The notes under the pieces were generated by a model, which worked only from the letters and a program-made list of their open reading frames with translations, was not told the origin of the DNA and made no database searches. The position numbers and the translations under genes are program-made. This document shows, piece after piece, positions 9,135 through 18,212 of a DNA stretch of 64,000 nt. Origin of the DNA: an uncultured Colwellia sp. (GTDB lineage Bacteria > Pseudomonadota > Gammaproteobacteria > Enterobacterales > Alteromonadaceae); contig CAJXYE010000009.1 of assembly GCA_913063325.1 (NCBI GenBank), positions 42,521 to 106,520 on the forward strand. The letters run 5' to 3'. Each line of letters opens with the position of its first letter. Positions within the stretch are counted from its first letter, which is position 1.

Positions 9135-12017
9135 TTATTTAACTAGATCACCTTTTCTATCCAAAACAATAGGCTCTCCTAGCCCTAGTTCTTTCATGCG
9201 TGGTAATTGCGTTTCTGCATCGCCAACCACTAAATAAACCATTTTGTCAGGGTTAATGTATGTTGAAATAGTCGCTTTCGCTTGCTCAAGTGTCATGTGT
9301 TGCAATGATGCTTGCTGTTGCTCTACATAGTTGCTGGCTAAGCCGTAGCTACTAATATTTTGTAGAACCCCCATCAAGCTGCCCGTGGTTTCAAAAGCAC
9401 GAGCATTTGATTTTTTTAACACAGATTTTGTCATCGATAACGCGTTATCATCAAAACCATCGCTATAATTAGCCATTATTTCACGGAAGGTTTGAATTGA
9501 CTCTAAGGTAACATTTGAACGAACACTGGAGCGGGCGGTAAACAGTCCACCTGCATTTTCACGGCTTATGCCTGAATATGCGCCGTAGGTATAGCCTTTT
9601 TGTAAACGTAAAATTTGAAATAATTGTCCAGAAAAACTACCACCTAAATTATGGTTTACCGCAACGGCTTGATAATAATCATCAGCACTGGCAACCATGG
9701 CTGGCGTACCAATGCGTAAAAATGATTGTTTAGCGCCAGGTACATCCACAAAGTACACTTGAGCTTTATCAATTGTTGGCAATGGCGTGACTTCAGGTAA
9801 TGTTACTTCCATCGATTTAAGTTGTGTAGTAAATGCCGATAGACTTTTAATAACATCATTACGTTTAACTGCGCCTGCAACATGAACCGTTGTAAGGTTT
9901 GCAGCTATGTTTTTCTGATAATACTGTTTAACATCCTCTAAGGTGATGCTATCAACATATTCACTTGTGCCAGAAACTGACGTGGCTAGTTTACTGTTAG
10001 CACCGTACATTATTTTGGCATAAACGTTTTGTGCAATAGCACCAGGGTTAGCATTCGCTTGTTGAATTTTAGCTTTTGTTTCTTGCTTGATACGCTCCCA
10101 TTCTATTGCATCCCAACGAGGCTCTAATATAATTTCTTGAGCAAGTGATATTGCCGCTTGATAGTTTTTAGCTAAGGCATTACCCGTTAAAGTGATGTAT
10201 TCGTCACTGGTGGTAAATCTGAACGTTGCGCCCATTTCTCCCATGGCTTGTTCTAATTGTTGTGGTGTTTTATTTTTAGTTCCTTCCATCATGATTGAGG
10301 TCAGTAAGTTGGCAACACCATCTTTTCCTGAAGGGTCTAATGAATGCCCACCCATCACTCTAATTGAAAAAGATACTAGCGGTAATTCATTATGCTCAAT
10401 GGATAATACCGTTAAGCCATTATCTAACTTAATTTGTTGAACATCGGGTAATTTAACAGGGCTTAGTGCACCATCTTTTGGCATTACAGCGCGGTCAAAT
10501 GATGACGGTGCTTGAGCAATAGCTGTTAATTTTTCTGGATTGACTGCTTGTTTAGCGACAGCGACCGTTTCAGCGCCTTGCACAATTTTTTCTTCAACCA
10601 CGTTGGCTTTTACCGCACCGGTTAAGGCGAGTGATTTTTTACCTTTAGGTACAAAGCTTGTGGCGATAGTGTTTTTATTTAAAATATATTTATTAAAAAC
10701 AGCCATAATATCGTCACGAGTCACGGCGCGAAAAAGTTCTATTTCTTTAGTCACTAACGAGGGGTCACCAGCAAACTCATTATGCTGGGCAATCGTTGAA
10801 GCTTTATTAAATACACTGGTTAACTCACCGTAAAATGCTGTTTCGCGTTTTGTCATGATGCGTTGAAGCTGTGCATCAGTAAAACCTTCTTTAGCAAATT
10901 GCGCTAGTGCGTTATCAATGCTCACCTTAACTTTATCTAATTTGATGTCATTAAAGGCACGTACCTTTAGAGTGAACGTTCCAGCCAGTTCACTACTGTA
11001 GTTGCTTGCGGAGACAGTGGGCGCTAACTTATCTTGTTCAACAATATGTTTATATAAAACACTGTCTTTGCCATCGGCTAATATTTCAGCCAATAGATCT
11101 AATGCATAAGCCTCTTTTTGATACTGCTCAATGCTAGGTAGCGTTAACGTTAATTCGGGTAATGTTGCAAAATTATCTTCGTGGTAAAGTGATTTACTTT
11201 TTTCGATGACAACAGGCATTGGTGGTAAAGGTGTTACATCACCACGGGGCTCTAGTTCACCAAAGTATTTTTTAATCCATAGTTTAGCTTCATCGGTATC
11301 GAAGTCACCAGCAAGTACTAAAGTTGCGTTATTTACGCCGTACCATTGTTGATAAAACTCACGAACATCAGCTAATGTTGCATTTTGTAGATCTTCTAAG
11401 CTGCCGATAACATCCCAGCTATAAGGATGACCTTCAGGGTAAAGAGCCGTTAATGTTACATATTCAGTATGGCCATAAGGACGATTATCAACGCTTTGAC
11501 GTTTTTCATTTTTAACGACTTGTTTTTCGTTTTCTAAGCCTTCAGGCGTCAGGGTATTGATGAAATAGCCCATACGGTCTGATTCCATCCATAACACTTT
11601 TTCTAAGCCATCATGTGGGAATACTTCATAATAAATGGTGCCATCTTGCCATGTGCCGCCATTTAACGTGCCGCCCATATTCCCGATGTTTTTGATAAAG
11701 TTTCCTGGGCCTACGTTTTCAGAGTCTTGAAAAAGCATGTGCTCAAAAAAATGAGCAAAACCAGTACGACCTAGTTTTTCTCGATTTGACCCTACGTGAT
11801 AAAGAATAGCAACCGCAACAATAGGATCTGATTTATCTTGATGAAGTACTACTTCTAAGCCATTAGCTAAGGTGTACTTTTCTAGTGCAACAGTTGATAT
11901 CTGTGCCTGAGATACTGTTGTTTGAGTGGGGGTACTGGTTGATTCAGTGCTTGTATTACATGCTGTTATGCTCAAAGCTAAGGCACTTAAAGCGAATATT
12001 TTAGTGAGCTTTATCAC
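9135..12017 (-). CDS. M16-family zinc peptidase, two-domain, lipoprotein
   Basis: HFFEH zinc motif; lipobox ITACN; duplicated M16 domains. Confidence 0.95.
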   Translation of the reverse strand: MIKLTKIFALSALALSITACNTSTESTSTPTQTTVSQAQISTVALEKYTLANGLEVVLHQDKSDPIVAVAILYHVGSNREKLGRTGFAHFFEHMLFQDSENVGPGNFIKNIGNMGGTLNGGTWQDGTIYYEVFPHDGLEKVLWMESDRMGYFINTLTPEGLENEKQVVKNEKRQSVDNRPYGHTEYVTLTALYPEGHPYSWDVIGSLEDLQNATLADVREFYQQWYGVNNATLVLAGDFDTDEAKLWIKKYFGELEPRGDVTPLPPMPVVIEKSKSLYHEDNFATLPELTLTLPSIEQYQKEAYALDLLAEILADGKDSVLYKHIVEQDKLAPTVSASNYSSELAGTFTLKVRAFNDIKLDKVKVSIDNALAQFAKEGFTDAQLQRIMTKRETAFYGELTSVFNKASTIAQHNEFAGDPSLVTKEIELFRAVTRDDIMAVFNKYILNKNTIATSFVPKGKKSLALTGAVKANVVEEKIVQGAETVAVAKQAVNPEKLTAIAQAPSSFDRAVMPKDGALSPVKLPDVQQIKLDNGLTVLSIEHNELPLVSFSIRVMGGHSLDPSGKDGVANLLTSIMMEGTKNKTPQQLEQAMGEMGATFRFTTSDEYITLTGNALAKNYQAAISLAQEIILEPRWDAIEWERIKQETKAKIQQANANPGAIAQNVYAKIMYGANSKLATSVSGTSEYVDSITLEDVKQYYQKNIAANLTTVHVAGAVKRNDVIKSLSAFTTQLKSMEVTLPEVTPLPTIDKAQVYFVDVPGAKQSFLRIGTPAMVASADDYYQAVAVNHNLGGSFSGQLFQILRLQKGYTYGAYSGISRENAGGLFTARSSVRSNVTLESIQTFREIMANYSDGFDDNALSMTKSVLKKSNARAFETTGSLMGVLQNISSYGLASNYVEQQQASLQHMTLEQAKATISTYINPDKMVYLVVGDAETQLPRMKELGLGEPIVLDRKGDLVK

Positions 12018-12454
12018 GGTTTATCCTTGCGTTATTGTTAGAGTTATTTCACAGAGATGTGAGCGGGGTATTAATTGTTAAAAAAGTGTTACTGACTTTA
12101 TCTAACTTTCTAACGATATTCAACTTTGGCCTAAAATGAGCTAAATCAAAGCTATTGCTGCTTTATAAAGTAGTGTTAAAAATTGACTATAGTGATATCA
12201 ATTGATGTTTTACACAGAACTAAGATGACAATATTATTACCGATAGTAAGAGATTATTATTATTATTATGCCCTTTGGCGTAGTCTATAACTTAGTGCAC
12301 ACAAAGTTTGTCAATGTTAGCCCTTTCTTATTTTATCTGATTTACTGATTGGCCTTTGCTTTATCGTTAGCCGAAAAATACGCCTGAAGAGACATAGTAA
12401 ACGAAGCAGTACAAAAAATAGTTAAGTATTAATTACAGGAATCAAAGTAATCGT

Positions 12455-12820
12455 ATGAATAAAATTAATATCAACGAAAAATTCTCACTATTTAATGATA
12501 AATGGTCCCCTAAAATCATTGCCGAGTCTAATGGACAGCTAGTTAAAATAGCCAAGGGTGATGGTGAGTTAGTTTGGCATAAACATGATAATGAAGATGA
12601 GTTATTCATTGTTTTTACCGGTCAACTAACCTTACAGCTTAGAGCTGGCGATATTATTTTAAATCCTGGAGAAATGTATGTCGTTCCTAAGGGCGTAGAG
12701 CATTGTCCGAAAGCCTTGCCTGATACACACTTTTTAATGGTAGAGCCAGCCAGTACTGCACATACCGGTGAAAATATTAGTGAAGTGACGGTAGCGTCGT
12801 CTGATCAAACATGGATTTAG
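12455..12820 (+). CDS. Cupin-domain protein
   Basis: WHKHDNEDELFIVFTGQLTL and PKGVEHCP cupin motifs. Confidence 0.9.
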   Translation: MNKININEKFSLFNDKWSPKIIAESNGQLVKIAKGDGELVWHKHDNEDELFIVFTGQLTLQLRAGDIILNPGEMYVVPKGVEHCPKALPDTHFLMVEPASTAHTGENISEVTVASSDQTWI

Positions 12821-12932
12821 CAGACTCCCTGCTTCTATAGTTTATCAAACGTTTGACGCATGAAGTCATTACCTTTATGCGAGTAATGACCTCAGACTTA
12901 ATTGGGCTAGCAACGTTATTTGTTAATGCAAA

Positions 12933-13175
12933 CTAGCTTTGACTATCACCCGATTGATTTTGTTTTTTCTTTTGTGTCACTACACGCTTATCAACCTGAA
13001 CCATTTTGATGGTTTGCTCTACGAGTGGATCAGGCGCAAACATCTGTACAAAAATGCCAAAAGCAATGGCAATACCTTTACGTTTTCTAGCGAACTTTAT
13101 TAAGCAACAGGCAATAATGGCGAATACGACAAAACATAGCCACGGGGCTAGCATTAAATAAAATAAATTTTCCAT
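12933..13175 (-). CDS. Small membrane protein of unknown function
   Basis: 80-aa ORF with N-terminal TM segments. Confidence 0.6.
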   Translation of the reverse strand: MENLFYLMLAPWLCFVVFAIIACCLIKFARKRKGIAIAFGIFVQMFAPDPLVEQTIKMVQVDKRVVTQKKKQNQSGDSQS

Positions 13176-13245
13176 GAGAGATATCCTAAAATAACGAATG
13201 AAGGTGCCTTATGAGCAGTACATAAGGACATAAAACAAAAGTTAA

Positions 13246-13683
13246 TTAAGATATGTGTTGCAGTTGTCGTTTTGCTTGGTAGTTTATTTTTTGGCGGTAT
13301 AAGTTGTTTTCGACACCTAGGATATAGTTGTGAGTATCGACTTGCTCTTGGTATAACTGCCTAAACTCTGATTGGGTATTGATTTGATCAAGGTCGCGAT
13401 TAAGCGCGTTGACTGACTCAATGAATAAGGCATAAACGAGCTTATCGTCAGGGTTTTGTTGCAGTAATGTGAGTAAACTTGCTTGTAATTTTGAATGAGA
13501 ATATTGCTTATAGGAAAAGTGAGTAAACACTGACTTAGTATTTAAATGACCTGCATTTTGGTCGCTTTGGGCAATGGCATGATATTTATTGGCTAAAACT
13601 GAAGATAAGGGCAGGGCGATTGCAGAATGTACCGAGAGGGATGCGCTAAGTAATAATAAAAACTTTATCAAAAAACTTTGCAT
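13246..13683 (-). CDS. Secreted hypothetical protein
   Basis: 145-aa ORF with signal peptide. Confidence 0.6.
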   Translation of the reverse strand: MQSFLIKFLLLLSASLSVHSAIALPLSSVLANKYHAIAQSDQNAGHLNTKSVFTHFSYKQYSHSKLQASLLTLLQQNPDDKLVYALFIESVNALNRDLDQINTQSEFRQLYQEQVDTHNYILGVENNLYRQKINYQAKRQLQHIS

Positions 13684-13872
13684 TGCACTCTCCTTGTTTC
13701 TGCTTTTGAATCAGTTAAGCCATTATCGTGTAATTATAATTTCGCGAATGACTGCGTTTGTTATTAAAGGAATATGGTCAAAAGTCTGCTTTTCAAGGGT
13801 AACGTTACAAAAATGTTACTTCACTATTGGTGAGGGTAAATAAAAAAGGTACTTTTTGAAGGTATACAAATA

Positions 13873-13899
13873 AAAAATCCGGCACATGGCCGGATTTTA
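13873..13899 (-). terminator. Terminator copy 1, associated with the S46 peptidase 3' relic
   Basis: aaaaatccggc-acat-ggccggatttt hairpin. Confidence 0.75.
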
Positions 13900-13933
13900 A
13901 AGTATCAATGAGTAAGTGTTTAGTTAACTAAAT

Positions 13934-14020
13934 TTACTCAACAATATCCATTTCTTCAATTAAGTTATTGGCGCCATCTACGTGCTCCATAACCCAAAGC
14001 ATGTAACGTACGTCAACGTG
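13934..14020 (-). pseudogene. 3'-terminal relic of a second S46 dipeptidyl-peptidase gene
   Basis: Minus strand encodes HVDVRYMLWVMEHVDGANNLIEEMDIVE*, matching the last 28 residues of the adjacent intact S46 gene with one substitution (T to N). Confidence 0.9.
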
Positions 14021-14080
14021 ACTTAATTGCCGAGTTAAATGGTTTACCAAAGAGACGAGATAAATTTCTTTAGTAAAATA

Positions 14081-14108
14081 AAAAATCCGACACAGGGCCG
14101 GATTTTTA
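14081..14108 (-). terminator. Terminator copy 2, downstream of the intact S46 peptidase
   Basis: aaaaatccg-acacaggg-ccggattttt hairpin, near-identical to copy 1. Confidence 0.75.
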
Positions 14109-14153
14109 TCAATAAACGTGGGTAAGGGTAAATAAGTGAAACTTATTCAACCG

Positions 14154-16349
14154 CTACTCAACTATATCCATTTCTTCAATTAAGTTAGTAGCGCCATCTA
14201 CGTGCTCCATAACCCAAAGCATGTAACGTACGTCAACGTGAATTGAGCGGTTTAACTTAGTATCGTAATCCCAATCACCAATAATACTTTCATAAACACC
14301 GTCAAATACTAGACCGACAAATTCAGCTTTATCGTTTAGCGTTGGCGAACCTGAATTACCACCAGTAATATCAAGGGTACCTAAGTAGTTAACAGGTACT
14401 GAGCCAAGTGCTTTTTTCGCATACTCGCCGTAATGTTTTTTATTGATTAAGTCTAATTGCTTTTGCGGTGCATCAAAAGGGGCAACACCGGTATCTTTAG
14501 CAACAATACCTTCAAGCGTAGTGTAAGGCGTAGCCGTTAAACCGTCTTGAGGAGAATAACCTTTTACATTACCGTAAGTAATACGCAAAGTGCTGTTAGC
14601 ATCGGCATATACAGGTAAATCGTTATCGTTGAAGTAAGCAATAAGCGCTTCCATATACTTAGGACGGAAAGCTTGGATATTACCTGATAACTCTTTTGAC
14701 TTATCTTCAATAACTTTACGCTCTTTAAAGCTAGTAACAGCTAATTGAATGAACGGGTCTTTACTGTTGTTAAAGTCACTTAACGACTTATTCATCAGTG
14801 CTAAACGTTGTTCTTGAGAATTAAGTTTAGTGCTTTTGTACATTCTAGCTAACTGTTTACGTAACTTTTTCTCATTGAAGTTTATAGCTGTGATATTGCC
14901 TAAGCCAAAAAATGCATCAAATGATTTAAGTCGCTCTGCTTTAGGCAGTGCAACATAGTGCGTTAGCATAGCAACAAGAATTTCTTTATCAATTTTCTCA
15001 TCATAACGACGATCTACAGATTTCATGCTTTGTTCAAAACGAGCGATGTCACGTTCTTGGTAACCACGTTCACGTTCAATATTTGGCTTAGTGTTTTCTA
15101 TCGCTAAACGGTGCAGTGATTTAGCCGTAGATAACATTTTGCTGTAACGCATGTAACCCATTATTAAATCACGGGCTTGTTGCTTATCATCTTGTTTAAC
15201 TAAGCTGTTTAAACCAGATAACGCTTCGCCGTATTGTGCTTGACGTTTAGTGCTGCGGTGTAACCATTTAGTTAAGTTTGTTTCAAGCTCTTGCTTACGT
15301 TGTAAAAAAGTACCCTTGTTATAGCTGTGGATCATAGAGCCATAGTTTTTAGCATAGTTGGCAAGGCCAGCTAATGTGCTTTCGTACTTAATACGCGCTT
15401 CGCTACCTACTGCTGAATGAGTATGAATTAAATCAATAATCTCTTCGCGGTATGCTTTCGCGTGTGGGTAAGTCCAAGAAAAAGTATTTTCAACTTCATA
15501 GGCAGTACGGTAACGGTTAGTTCTGCCAGGGTAGCCAAGAACCATGATGTAATCACCGTCATCAACACTGCTTTTGTTTACTTTTAAGTGATGCTTAGGT
15601 TTGTATGGCACATTGTCTTTGCTAAAATCAGCAGGCTGACCATCTTTGCCAACATAGGCGCGATAAAATCCGTAATCGCCAGTGTGACGTGGCCACATCC
15701 AGTTATCGATATCGCCGCCATATTTACCAATACTGCTTGCTGGCGCATGCACTAATCGTACATCACGAATAGTAAGCTGTTTAAATAAGTAATATTCTAA
15801 ACCGCCGTGAAAGTTAACCACACTACAGCGGTATCTATCATCATTTTCACATTCAGCCACTAATTTTTTTGAATTAGTATCAACGGCTTTATAACGATCA
15901 CTACCCGACATTTTGCTCGAAACACCTGATTTTACCAGCTTAGTTACTTCGGTAATTTCTTCGGTTACATAAATGCGGCTACCGGGTGTTGCCGGTAATT
16001 CTTCAGCGAAATTTTTAGCTAAGAAACCATTCTTAAGTAAGTTGTTTTCTGCGGTAGAGTTGTATTGTACTGAGCCGTAAACACAATGATGGTTAGTTGC
16101 CACTAAGCCTTGATCAGATACAAATGAAGCAGTACAACCACCAAGACTAACAATAGCGCCCATAGGGAAGCCTGTTAGCTCGGTTAAGTCATTTGGGTTT
16201 AATTTTAAACCTGCTTTTGTTAATTCTTTGGCGATTGTTGGTAGCTGGTTTGGCTGCCACATACCTTCATCGGCCATTACTACCGTACTGCTTAGCGCTA
16301 GTACCGGTAACATTACTTTTAAAGTAAGTAATTGTTTTAGCTTTTTCAT
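14154..16349 (-). CDS. S46-family dipeptidyl-peptidase (DPP7/DPP11-like)
   Basis: GGCTASFVSDQGLVATNHHC catalytic His region; TGGNSGSP catalytic Ser region. Confidence 0.95.
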   Translation of the reverse strand: MKKLKQLLTLKVMLPVLALSSTVVMADEGMWQPNQLPTIAKELTKAGLKLNPNDLTELTGFPMGAIVSLGGCTASFVSDQGLVATNHHCVYGSVQYNSTAENNLLKNGFLAKNFAEELPATPGSRIYVTEEITEVTKLVKSGVSSKMSGSDRYKAVDTNSKKLVAECENDDRYRCSVVNFHGGLEYYLFKQLTIRDVRLVHAPASSIGKYGGDIDNWMWPRHTGDYGFYRAYVGKDGQPADFSKDNVPYKPKHHLKVNKSSVDDGDYIMVLGYPGRTNRYRTAYEVENTFSWTYPHAKAYREEIIDLIHTHSAVGSEARIKYESTLAGLANYAKNYGSMIHSYNKGTFLQRKQELETNLTKWLHRSTKRQAQYGEALSGLNSLVKQDDKQQARDLIMGYMRYSKMLSTAKSLHRLAIENTKPNIERERGYQERDIARFEQSMKSVDRRYDEKIDKEILVAMLTHYVALPKAERLKSFDAFFGLGNITAINFNEKKLRKQLARMYKSTKLNSQEQRLALMNKSLSDFNNSKDPFIQLAVTSFKERKVIEDKSKELSGNIQAFRPKYMEALIAYFNDNDLPVYADANSTLRITYGNVKGYSPQDGLTATPYTTLEGIVAKDTGVAPFDAPQKQLDLINKKHYGEYAKKALGSVPVNYLGTLDITGGNSGSPTLNDKAEFVGLVFDGVYESIIGDWDYDTKLNRSIHVDVRYMLWVMEHVDGATNLIEEMDIVE

Positions 16350-16600
16350 AATATCCCTAACAATAATTTTTCGTTATTTTTATAAGAGCTCGCCTTCAGC
16401 GAAGTAACTCTTTATGACAAGTGGAGCAATAAATAGCCACTTGTTTTAATTAATACTTGGCAATTTTGCGCTAGTAGCGTGACTGAGTCAAAAAAACAGT
16501 AAAAATAATGTGGTTATACATGTAAATAATATTTTAGTCCGTGAAATTAACTCCTCCATATTGTTACTTATATTAAAAATATGTAACAAAGTGTAGACAT

Positions 16601-16634
16601 AGTGATAATCATAGTTATAATGCGAACCATTATC
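16601..16634 (+). promoter_or_regulatory. Fur box, possibly tandem, upstream of the imelysin operon
   Basis: tATAATGcgAAcCATTATC (16616-16634) matches 15/19 of GATAATGATAATCATTATC; extra gataatcat at 16603-16611. Confidence 0.8.
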
Positions 16635-16667
16635 ATTTGTACTTTAACTTCAGGGATTAAGAAAAAC

Positions 16668-18071
16668 ATGACATTTAGTTCTTTTTCAAAAATATCAGCA
16701 GCAATGATTGTTGCATTGAGTTTAACAGCGTGTGTAGAAGACGGCGATGACGGTGCTTCAGGTGTTGCAGGATCAAACGGTGCTGCCGGTGTTGCAGGAA
16801 ACAGTGGTGTAAGTACCTTCGTTACCCGTGAAGACGTTATTAAAACTAACGCCAACATTGCTTATGCCGCTTATTCAGATTCATTAATTAGTGCTCAAGA
16901 CTTAAAAGTTGCGCTTGAAAAATTTGTTGCTGATCCAACTGATACTAATTTCTCCCTAGCTAAAAAATCATGGTTAGACTCACGTGAACCTTACGGACAA
17001 ACAGAAGTTTATCGCTTCCGTCAAGGACCTATTGATGAGTTAAAAGATGACGGCACTTTAGGTAAAGATGACGCAGGTGAAGGTCCCGAAGGTCTAATTA
17101 ATGCTTGGCCATTAGGCGAAGCTATTATTGATTACGTTGAGCCTGTTGATGGTTTATCTGGTCCAGAAAGCCCAGCTAATGCAATAACAGACAACATTAT
17201 TGCTAATAGCGCAGCTTACCCAACAATTGACGCTGAAACGCTAGAAGGCCTGTTTGAACATGGTGAAGATGGCCGTAACGTTACTACCGGTTACCACGCT
17301 ATTGAGTTTTTATTATGGGGTCAGGATTTAAACTTAGACCTTTCAGGTGCTGGTACACGTGATAATACAGCTGGTCAACGTCCAGTTTCTGATTACTCAA
17401 CAACAGTTGGTGCTTGTACTTCAGGTACTAATGCAGCAACAGATGATATCTGTACTCGTCGTGGTCAATACTTAGTAACTACAGCGCAATTATTGATTAA
17501 TCAATTAAAGCGTGTAACTGAGCAATGGGAACCGGTTTCAGGCCCTCATTACAAAAACTTTGTAGCGGGTGGCGATGCTTCTCTAGCAAAAATTCTTGAA
17601 GGTATGGGACGTTTAAGCTTTGGTGAGTTAGCTGGCGAACGCATTAACATTGCTTTGATTGAAAACTCTCAAGAAGATGAACATTCTTGTTTTAGTGATA
17701 ATACTCACAGAGATATCTTCCTAAATGCTAAAGGTGTTCAAAACAGCTTTAATGCGAAATATGTTCGTATTGATGGTGAAGTGATTGAAGGTGCATCAAT
17801 TTATGACTTGCTAGTAGTTGAAGAGCAACATGAATTAGCAAATAAACTACGTGGTGCATTAGAAGCAACTATGTCTGCTGCAGCGGTAATTGATACTAAA
17901 GCTAAAACAGGTATGCCATTTGATGTATTAATCCAAGCTGGTATTGATCAGCCAAACATTAAAGCTGTAATTAATGCTTTAGTTGCACAAACTGATGATA
18001 TTGAAGCAGTAATTGATGCACTTGGCGTAACAAAAAATGACCTAAGAGGTGATACAGATCAAGAAATCTAA
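16668..18071 (+). CDS. Imelysin-family (IrpA/EfeO-like) lipoprotein with collagen-like linker
   Basis: Lipobox LTAC; GYHAIEFLLWGQDL (GxHxxE motif); GXX repeats after the lipobox. Confidence 0.92.
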   Translation: MTFSSFSKISAAMIVALSLTACVEDGDDGASGVAGSNGAAGVAGNSGVSTFVTREDVIKTNANIAYAAYSDSLISAQDLKVALEKFVADPTDTNFSLAKKSWLDSREPYGQTEVYRFRQGPIDELKDDGTLGKDDAGEGPEGLINAWPLGEAIIDYVEPVDGLSGPESPANAITDNIIANSAAYPTIDAETLEGLFEHGEDGRNVTTGYHAIEFLLWGQDLNLDLSGAGTRDNTAGQRPVSDYSTTVGACTSGTNAATDDICTRRGQYLVTTAQLLINQLKRVTEQWEPVSGPHYKNFVAGGDASLAKILEGMGRLSFGELAGERINIALIENSQEDEHSCFSDNTHRDIFLNAKGVQNSFNAKYVRIDGEVIEGASIYDLLVVEEQHELANKLRGALEATMSAAAVIDTKAKTGMPFDVLIQAGIDQPNIKAVINALVAQTDDIEAVIDALGVTKNDLRGDTDQEI

Positions 18072-18108
18072 ACCTTAATTGTTTTAGTAATCATTCTTGT
18101 TTGTATAT

Positions 18109-18134
18109 AATGGACTCCTATGGAGTCCATTTTA
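18109..18134 (+). terminator. Intra-operon hairpin / attenuator
   Basis: aatggactcc-tat-ggagtccatt perfect 10-bp stem followed by TT. Confidence 0.6.
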
Positions 18135-18212
18135 CGTTTGTTTTTCTTTGTCCTGTAAAAATAAATGTTAGTGGAATAAGTCACTTTATTTAATAAATGG
18201 AAGTAGGAAATA

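Noticed and set aside
10192-10833. Two + strand ORFs inside the M16 peptidase region
   Set aside because: Antisense to a clearly coding gene.
12253-12269. ATT microsatellite
   Set aside because: Short (under six units) in AT-rich intergenic DNA; no evident function.
16568-16858. 96-aa minus-strand ORF over the Fur box and imelysin start
   Set aside because: Antisense shadow of the imelysin signal peptide and collagen-like region; low-complexity Pro/Ala content reflects the GXX repeats.
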